DNA of 64,000 nt, taken from Bryum argenteum (Eukaryota > Streptophyta > Bryopsida > Bryales > Bryaceae). Shown here piece by piece: positions 57,072 through 64,000 of the stretch. The notes beneath the pieces are model-generated. The model was not told the DNA's origin. It saw nothing but the letters and a program-made list of their open reading frames with translations, and did no database searches. Within the stretch, counting starts at the first letter, position 1. The number at the start of each line of letters is the position of its first letter. The position numbers and the translations under genes were made by a program. The DNA is taken from positions 20,501,001-20,565,000 of the forward strand of contig CM073325.1 of NCBI GenBank assembly GCA_037043015.1, given 5' to 3'.

Positions 57072-57275
57072 TCACCTTTCACATTCTGACTTGAAGCTCT
57101 TGAAGATTTCAACTCGTCTCTCTGTGAACCATTGCATCTTGTCCTTGCAGACTTCGATTGCTTCATGTCCAGAGAGGAGAACGACTGCAAGTAAGGAAAA
57201 GGAAGAATGTCCCACTATTGCTTCAAAAGTAGAAAGAAAAACTTCATACAAGGTGCCATTCGATTGAGATGCCAT
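57072..57275 (-). CDS. Possible N-terminal exon of a four-helix-bundle (RPW8/MLKL-like) protein fragment
   Basis: A minus frame begins MASQSNGTLYEVFLSTFEAI, includes a hydrophobic helix (SSFSLLAVVLLS) and an amphipathic KDKMQWFTERRVEIFKSF. A possible donor, AAAG|GTGAAC, lies at its end. Helix order loosely recalls RPW8/MLKL-type bundles, but the similarity is weak and by eye. It lies 400 bases upstream of the TIR gene on the same strand. It may be a separate gene relic, an upstream exon, or chance. Confidence 0.2.
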   Translation of the reverse strand: MASQSNGTLYEVFLSTFEAIVGHSSFSLLAVVLLSGHEAIEVCKDKMQWFTERRVEIFKSFKSECER

Positions 57276-58938
57276 TCTTTTTCATATTAGCGTGTATGTT
57301 TCTTGATTTGAAGATTGCCTTGTATATTACTAAATTGTCTAAAGACCTTGAAATTGTTCAATTTTGAGTGAGAAATTCCCTTTAGAAGTAGCTCAACCCC
57401 TAAACGTCCCAGGGTTGAAAATTGCCAAAAAGTGAAAAAAATAGTGAATTGTTTGAAGCGATGTAGTGCTGCTAAATGGGGGACATTGGAGAATTATCCG
57501 ACCGGTGGATCATAAGAAGGCCTTGGTGTGACCATACCCACCAATTTTTAGAGCATGGTTGCAAATAGTATAGGAGATCCATCACCTAATTCCCCCCAAA
57601 AGAGGCCATAATATAGTCGGGCAGTCTCTCTATTTTGAGTTTAGGGTTGAAGATATAATCGTAAAAAGCTCCGAACACAAAAATGGTAGACTTAGAGTTG
57701 GCAAAAACTTGAGTTTACAATAAGAACCTTAAAAAAAAAATTGTGCTAGAATTTATTATTATTATTGGTCCATAAGCCACCTTGCAATGCAAGGTGGTCT
57801 TGTGTGCACCAAATTAGAGCTTGATCTTTAGGTTGCCCTCTGAGTTGTTCTGAAGCGAATAGATATAAAAATTTGGCACTGCCCAAAGCCATGCTTAAGA
57901 AAAAGAAGGGGTGTAGGCAATAAATGCCATAAATGCCATGACAATGACTTGACACATACAAAAAGTGAGAGTAAAGAGGGACAAGAGAGGAGATGAGTCA
58001 CAAAAATGCAATAAATGTGATTATTTTAGATGTAATTGAATAGTATAATTTGTGGATTATGATATGGAAAAAGCATAAAGCGGAGACCCTTGCTTGGAAT
58101 AGCCCCTCCCGCGTCATCTAATTTTACTCATGCTAGTATTTCCGATATTCTATTTGTATTTTCCTACGCTATTGCCAAAATAGGTGCCCTGTTCATCTAT
58201 GTTCCTCGCTTGCTGCCTTGAAACCTCTGTTCATCCATGTGCAAGGCAGCCAAGCTCTTGTATCTGCCAATCAATGTTTTGTAGTTGATCATGGTTGATG
58301 CCCAATAACGTTGGGTATCCATTTGTTGTGCCACCACTTGTAGCCTCGGCGTTGCCTACGTGGCATGCTCTTCGAAGATTGCTAGGGTTAGTTGGCCTAA
58401 CCTCATCCACTGCCCTTGAGTTTCGTGTGTCCAAGTTAATGGGTTTCTCGTCCCCTCTCATTTCTCCCCGTTTCCTCGGTCGCCCCCGTTTCCTGGGTTT
58501 CGCGTCCCCCTGCGATGCGGTCAGACTATTGTTGGCTCATCTCTCCCCGTTTCCTCAGTCGCCCGTCCTCGTTCATGCTCTTTCTCAATGTCGACATATT
58601 CTTGCTCTTTGTCGATATCAACCTCCTTGCCTATCAAGCTTTCTTATCAAGCTTTCTTTAGGTTGTGCCATATGTCTCTCAGGTGTTTTGTTTGCTTCAA
58701 CAAAAGGCCTTTGAGATTCTAATCTCAGGTCATTCTTCTCTCTTTCTCCGAAGTCATCGTTGTCAAGCAAAGTCAAGATGTTTCTTTCATCTACATTGCT
58801 CTCACTGTCACTTACAGTTGTCTGCGCTAAATTCTTCGTAATCTTCTTCTTGTATAGATATTGCATGAGAGTAAAGTGTCTCAATATATCCAGATGGCAC
58901 TTTTATGATGTTTTTGTTTATTTCCACAACATACATAA
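57276..58938. other. Spacer
   Basis: No gene supported. TCAACCCCTAAACGTCCC at 57393 resembles a TTAA-type element end, with a loose inverse near 57640. A 21-base palindrome CCACCTTGCAATGCAAGGTGG lies at about 57778. Bases 58440-58570 repeat a TCTCCCCGTTTCCTC phrase. Confidence 0.4.
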
Positions 58939-59341
58939 GTTAAAAAGCGCCAACGGGCTCAAAAACGTAGTTGGAATAGTGAGCCAATGACACAAATTCC
59001 ACAAAGCATATGGCAGCGTGTTGTGCCACAACAACAACACTTCGATGTCATCCGCGTGTACACTACAGGAATGGAGGTCTTGAATATCCGCTCACATGCC
59101 TCAACGTTTTTGTACAGTTGCGTCAAATTCTTGTTCACATCACTTCAACACTATCGTGCAGCTGCATCAAAATCTTGTCCACCCCACTTCAATGTTGTCG
59201 TGCAACTGCGTCAAATTCTTATTCACCCCACTTGTCTCGATGTCCGATACCTTACAGTGGCATAAGTACATATGTAACCACACTCTAGTCAAGATTAGTT
59301 GTAAAATAAAATGACCTTGTTGCCCATTAGAAGTTGGACTT

Positions 59342-59972
59342 ATCCCCAATTCCGTTAAAATGGCGTTATGCCGCTAAAATGGCACACCTTAACTTTCTGA
59401 ACTGCAGTTCAAAAACCATGTGATATAACAGAATTTGAAGGTGACATCATGGAAAATGAGTGACAATGTATATAAAGGAGTGATATTATAAAAAAAATTG
59501 TGATATAACATAATACACCAGATAGATAGATAGAAACTCCGGTCCCTTTCTAAGGGGCCGGCGTGAATGAAGTGTCCGTTCGTAATGCTAATATCCCGAT
59601 GGCCACCGGACAAGGGGAAATTGGAACAATACTACTTCCCCCTCTCGAGGGTGGACACTATAACTACGCTAGTTTCTAGCCTAGTTACTAGTGCCTTGAG
59701 GATACTTGACATAGTATCCCCCCAAAGGACTTTGAGGTACCCATACAACAAGGTCCAAGGACCCCCCACAATAGTTGGGTGGACTATAGTGGTGAGCACC
59801 ACGCCGGCATGGGGAATGGAACCCACAACCTCCTCAATGGGGGCCATGAGCCCCAACCACCAAGCCAAGGCTTGTGGTGCCTCATAATACACCACTCCTT
59901 GTGAGCGCATATGTAAGATTTGGTGTGACAAAATGGCACATGGCATAGTGCCATTTTAACGGAATTGAGGTT
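59342..59972. mobile_element. MITE with 4-bp target duplication, copy 4, carrying a SINE
   Basis: Starts ATCCCCAATTCCG and ends CGGAATTGAGGTT. Flanked by ACTT at 59338-59341 and 59973-59976. The opposite arm of the surrounding element keeps the uninterrupted site TTGGACTTGGAAAT near 63340, which proves both the boundaries and the 4-bp duplication. The SINE at 59521-59882 splits it. Confidence 0.92.
59521..59882 (-). mobile_element. tRNA-derived SINE, 362 bp
   Basis: On the minus strand the head carries an A box TGGCTTGGTGG (59867-59857) and a B box GGTTCCATTCC (59823-59813), spaced as in tRNA-type RNA polymerase III promoters. The 3' end is CTATCTATCTATC, a short tandem tail. A 12-bp target duplication CATAATACACCA flanks it (59509-59520, 59883-59894). 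The insertion is inside a MITE whose other copies show the uninterrupted sequence. Confidence 0.88.
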
Positions 59973-61602
59973 ACTTGGAAATAAACAAGGGTAGCAATAA
60001 TTAAATTAAAGTTGACATTTTTTAGATATTTAGGGGTTTGGATTTCATTTAATATTAAATGTGTTAGAAATATGATAAGATTGTTATATTTGTATTTACT
60101 TGACAAAACATGACTCTATCATGTAAAACTTCTATATCAATTGGGCCAACGTGACAGAAGAAGTTTAATAAAATTTATAATCTCATGATTTGAAAATGAC
60201 TCTGGTGAATAAAAATCAAAATACGCAATCGAAGTGAGAAACGTTCTCACTTCTCCGTAGGGCCCTGAACAATTTTGAATGGAGATGATCAATTTTACGT
60301 GGAGCTTTATAGAAAACCGTACACTAAAAACGGAATATTTCTTCTCGTAGTAAATATCTTATTTTTTATTTTTGGTGATAATCAATATAAGTAATAAGAT
60401 TACATTCTTGATAAGATACATTCAATACATTCTATTGTAATTTCTCTAACAACATTTTCAACCTCAATTCAGTGACATTTTGGAAAAATTTCCTTATTGG
60501 TTGACATAACACTTGTGGGTATTAGCTTCCTAAACAAAAATAACTTAGAAACTTAGAAAATGGCTAGGGCCAATTGGGGTTGAAGTACATCACAATTTCA
60601 ATGCAAAGTTTACGAATTTTTATCTTATATTTAATTATATCGCTTTATCTAATCAAAATGTGAAATATGCGTCAAACCTTAAAGATTTGAACTTAAAAGA
60701 AGTAGGAAAAGATGCATAAACTTCTAAAGTACTATTTACATCTGTCTACATGCTTTCAATTCTTTTATGATAAACCTCTTTAGGACGTATTATTATGTCA
60801 TTTACCATTAAAACACTTCTTAACTCTAAAATTAAAAGAATTTATAGAAACATGTTCAATTCCCTAGAGTTGTTACAATTACTTAATATCTCGGCGTTGG
60901 CGTTTATTTTAAATCTCTAAACGCCCTAAATTTTAACCCCTAAATTTTCAATTTGTGTAATGATTATTCCACAAAATTGTAATCTTCAAAATTTGCTCTA
61001 GTCCATAATTCGTGAATTAGTCCGGATTTAGTTAAATGTGGCATCCAGGAAAGCCAAAATGACTTTTTGCAATTTTGGGCAGCCTAGATAAAGCAGTTTT
61101 AAGTAATATTTTTGTCTAAGATTTTTACAAGGTGCTTCCTATGCTGCAAAGTGTATGTCATAAAATTTGCAAAGCCGAAATTCCAAGTTTAGAACCTTTA
61201 TTTAGAAATATTAGGTTTCAATTCCAAATAGGGCAATTTAAACTTCAAGAAACTTGAACGAATTCAAATTGTCCTGATTGGACTTGAAACCTACATTGTG
61301 GCACTTTAAAACTCAATTTTTTAAGTTCTAAAGTGGCATAAGTCAAAACGTTAGTCAATCTCACAAGGGCAGCCTCCACAATTCACAAAAAATAATCTTC
61401 ACGATTTCTGGTAATTTTTGAATTATTTCTTTCAAAATTTGTCGAGATTATAGATTTTAGAATTTTTTCAAATAATTTTTTTCTCAAAATTGATCAACAA
61501 CCCTAACTACTGAGTAGAATATGAGTATAATATTAGTGAGTGTTTTATGCAGGCGTTGAAACAGTGGTCTTTGATTCTAATCTTAATAGTATCAAACTCA
61601 AT

Positions 61603-61687
61603 TTGGTGGCCATCGGGATATTAGCATTACAAACTGATACTTCATTCACGCCGGCCCTTTAGAAAGGACCGGAGTTTCTATCTATCC
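61603..61687 (+). mobile_element. 5'-truncated copy of the same SINE
   Basis: Matches the last 85 bases of the SINE at 59521 (GGTGGCCATCGGGATATTAG to GGAGTTTCTATCTATCC). Flanked by ATCAAACTCAAT at 61591-61602 and 61688-61699, a 12-bp target duplication. 5' truncation is typical of reverse-transcription-primed insertion. Confidence 0.85.
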
Positions 61688-61701
61688 ATCAAACTCAATA
61701 A

Positions 61702-61955
61702 AACCTCAATTCTGTTCAAATGACATTATTGTGATAAAATGACACACCTCAACCTTTTAAACCACGGTTCAAAAACCATGTGATATAACGGAATTTGAAG
61801 GTAATATTAGGGAAGATGAGTGACAATGTATATAAAGGAGTGATATTACAAAAAATGTGAGATTAAAGAATACACTACACTATATGAGCATAGATGTAAG
61901 ATCTAGTGTGACAAAATGGCACATGACATAATGCCATTTTAACAATATTGAGGTT
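61702..61955. mobile_element. MITE, AACC(C/T)CAATT family, copy 5
   Basis: Ends AACCTCAATTCTGTTCAAAT and, inverted, AACCTCAATATTGTTAAAAT. Flanks ATAA and ATAT agree with a decayed 4-bp duplication. The interior matches the copies at 18750 and 20627. It directly adjoins the SINE fragment's target duplication. Confidence 0.8.
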
Positions 61956-62218
61956 ATATTTGTAAATAATAGTTTTAGACCAATTAGCCTGCAACCATGA
62001 TTTTAGATTTGCGGGTATTTTTGTTAAATTCAAGGTTATCTCTCTTTAACGAATAATTTGAATGCTAAGAGTGTTCAAAAAGAGATGTTGTAATATGCAT
62101 TGGTCAGGCGTGATGGGATTAGTAATGTAAGGATTAACTCCTTGGTGTTTTGTTGATGCATTGGAGAAGATTAGAGGTCTTTTCATTGGCGTCGGCCTTG
62201 ATGACCATGAAAAAATAA

Positions 62219-62448
62219 CCTCAATTCCGTTAAAATTGCACTATTCCATCAACTTGCCTACACAATGGTGTTAACTATAATATCACATTGTTAATATAAT
62301 ATCACTCTTGTATGTATGATATCTATCATATTATGTAATATTGCCTTCAAATTTTGTAATGTTCCATGGTTCCTGAACGACAATTTAGAAAGTTGGGACG
62401 TGCCATTTTAGCGCAATAATGTCATTCTAACCAAATTGAGGTTAAGTG
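62219..62448. mobile_element. MITE, AACC(C/T)CAATT family, copy 6 (diverged)
   Basis: Ends AACCTCAATTCCGTTAAAAT and, inverted, AACCTCAATTTGGTTAGAAT. The interior is more diverged than in other copies (ATATCACATTGTTAATATA replaces the usual block). Flanks AAAT and AAGT are near-identical. Confidence 0.7.
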
Positions 62449-63563
62449 AAATATGCTTCGATGATTTCTATATTAAGAGTTGTGAAGAAGAAGGAGAGAT
62501 CTTGTACCAATTCATGTAATATTACATTCTTTTCATGATTTTGCATCTTGTCACATATTCAAGCTAATTACTTAAATCAATTATGCCCAAAAATTAAAAC
62601 TAGAATATTCCATGCACGTTGCAAATTTGATAAACACTATTGTTCTTTGGAAAAAATGACGCTTGTCTTCTTGTATTTCACCTAATGTAAATAGGACCTT
62701 CAAAAATCCTATGTGGAGATTAATTCTGATAATTTCTTGCCGAATTCACACTTGCTTATGGTATTTACTACCAACAAACGTACATCATCTTCCACCTAGC
62801 TCTTTATGTAGTTTTGCTTAAAATTGGACATCTTCATTCTAAATTGCATGGTGATTAAGTCAAGAGGAAGGATGCACATATTGAATTTATCTTATCAAGC
62901 ATTCATTCTCATTACTTATATTGATTATGACCAAAAATAAAAATAAGATATTCACTACGAGAAGAAATATTCCATTATCAGTGTACCGTTATTACTATAA
63001 AGCTCCACGTAAAATTGAGCATCTCCATTCAAAATTGCTCAAAGGCACTGTGGAGAAGTGGGCACGTTTTATAACGTTGATAGTATATTTTGATTACCAT
63101 TCACCAAAATCATTTTCGAATCATTTAAATTTATAAATGATCAATTATAAAGTTATTAAACTTCTTCTATCATGTTGGCCCCGTTACTGTAGAAGTTTCA
63201 TTTGATAAAGTAAAAATAGAATTAACAATTTTATCATATTCTAATACATTTAATAATAAATGAAATCCAAACCCCCTTCAATCTAAAAAATTATCATTTC
63301 CGCAAATTTAATTAAATTATTGCTACCCTTGTTTATTTCCAAGTCCAACTTCTAAAGTGGCAACAAGGTCAATTCATTTTACAACTAATCTTGACTAGAG
63401 TGCGGTTACGCCACTCTGAGGTATGTGACATCGAGACAAGTGGGGTGGACAAGATTTTGACGCAAGTGCACGACAACGTTGGGACGTGTGAGCTGATATT
63501 CAACATGCCCATTCCGATGGCGTACATGTGAATGACGTCGAGGGTGTTGTCGTTGTGGCACAT

Positions 63564-63656
63564 GACTATTGTTATGCCATGTGTGCATATGATCTAGGGT
63601 AGGTCGAACGGACACTATATTCACGCCAACCCATAGGAGTCTCGTGTTCTTCTTCT
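63564..63656 (+). mobile_element. Truncated SINE of a related subfamily
   Basis: Contains GAACGGACACTATATTCACG, matching the 3' part of the SINE at 59521 (GAACGGACACTTCATTCACG), and ends in a TTCTTCTTCT tail. Flanked by TCGTTGTGGCACAT (63550-63563) and TCGTTGTGGTATAT (63657-63670), a 14-bp target duplication with two changes. It is an extra piece relative to the left arm of the long inverted-repeat element. Confidence 0.65.
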
Positions 63657-63762
63657 TCGTTGTGGTATATCACATTGCCATTTGCTTTGCGGAATTTGTG
63701 TCATTGGCTCACTATTCCATCAACATTTACGTTTTTGAGCACGTTGGCGCTTTTTTCATTGA

Positions 63763-64000
63763 GGAAGTGAGGGTGCTGATCGACGAGCCTTTCTCCATGC
63801 ACGACCTCGTGTCCATGAGCGGATCGGCCTGCTCACGAGCAGTCCCTGGTAATGACCCGCAATTTCCCTGTGCTTGCTTGTGAGCATGAGCATGTTGTAA
63901 TGGTTGTCTCTAAAGAGGTGGTTTAATCCATAGTCATTTCGAGGAATGAATGCGTTGTGTTGGAAGTGTCTCAGGAGTGTTTATGTAAGTGCAGCTGATA
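63763..64000. other. Right edge, no feature recognised
   Basis: A plus frame running from 63644 to 63883 begins inside the repeat element and shows no known domain. Confidence 0.4.

Larger units (their letters stand above)
58939..63762. mobile_element. Long inverted-repeat (foldback-type) element, about 4.8 kb
   Basis: The outer ends read AAAGCGCCAACGGGCTCAAA at 58943 and, inverted, AAAAGCGCCAACGTGCTC near 63757. The arms align with several indels from 58939 to about 60440 and from about 62880 to 63762. Landmarks include GAATAGTGAGCCAATGACAC, GTTGGACTTGGAAATAAACA and GTGGAGCTTTATAG. The left arm is interrupted by the MITE at 59342-59972 and the right arm by a SINE fragment at 63564-63656. 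The central 2.4 kb is AT-rich and non-coding except for MITE and SINE copies. No target duplication or transposase was found. Confidence 0.7.

Overview
The window is nuclear DNA of a land plant. All five multi-exon or full genes have GT-AG introns of about 80 to 440 bases and plant-type products: a plastid-type glutathione peroxidase, two secreted pectate lyases, a GT-B glycosyltransferase of a conserved plant family, and a TIR-NBS-LRR immune receptor with a TPR tail. Short introns, a TIR-type receptor, a DD34E Tc1 transposon and a chromovirus that appears to self-prime fit a non-seed plant such as a bryophyte better than a flowering plant. That placement is inference; no organellar, rRNA or tRNA gene was found to settle it.

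Layout. 1-129: signal-peptide exon of a secreted protein cut by the window edge (minus). 276-2813: dead Tc1 element. 3489-5651: Asn/Gln-rich ORF with an 18-copy nonapeptide repeat whose last residues match the start of a YjbQ/UPF0047 domain. 5650-11870: AT-rich, gene-poor, with a near-perfect hairpin, a TTAA-type dispersed repeat and a CACTA-type MITE. 11875-18228: two tandem pectate lyase genes (minus). 18229-30697: almost only repeats (MITEs, a minisatellite, TTAA-ended elements). 30698-32456: glycosyltransferase (minus). 35415-37310: six-exon glutathione peroxidase (minus). 37500-42100: simple and tandem repeats. 42101-51341: a three-level nest, a TTAA-ended element split by a Tc1 element with 584-base inverted repeats, itself split by a chromovirus. 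52496-56675: five-exon TIR-NBS-LRR-TPR gene (minus). 58939-63762: a long inverted-repeat element hit by a MITE, which was hit in turn by a tRNA-derived SINE.

The genes do not form one pathway. The host genes cover cell-wall pectin cleavage, peroxide detoxification, membrane-anchored glycosylation and pathogen sensing. Most of the window is transposon-derived, and the best novelty lies there: (i) DD34E Tc1 elements whose long inverted repeats each hold three direct repeats of about 180 bases; (ii) a chromovirus with an 11-nt primer site complementary to its own predicted mRNA start (Tf1-type self-priming); (iii) a family flanked by TTAA with CCCYTAAA ends, like piggyBac; (iv) a MITE family with 4-bp target duplications, proved by an empty site inside the window; (v) a SINE family with clear target duplications. 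Among host genes the unusual ones are the TIR-NBS-LRR-TPR architecture and the Asn/Gln-rich repeat protein joined to a YjbQ start.
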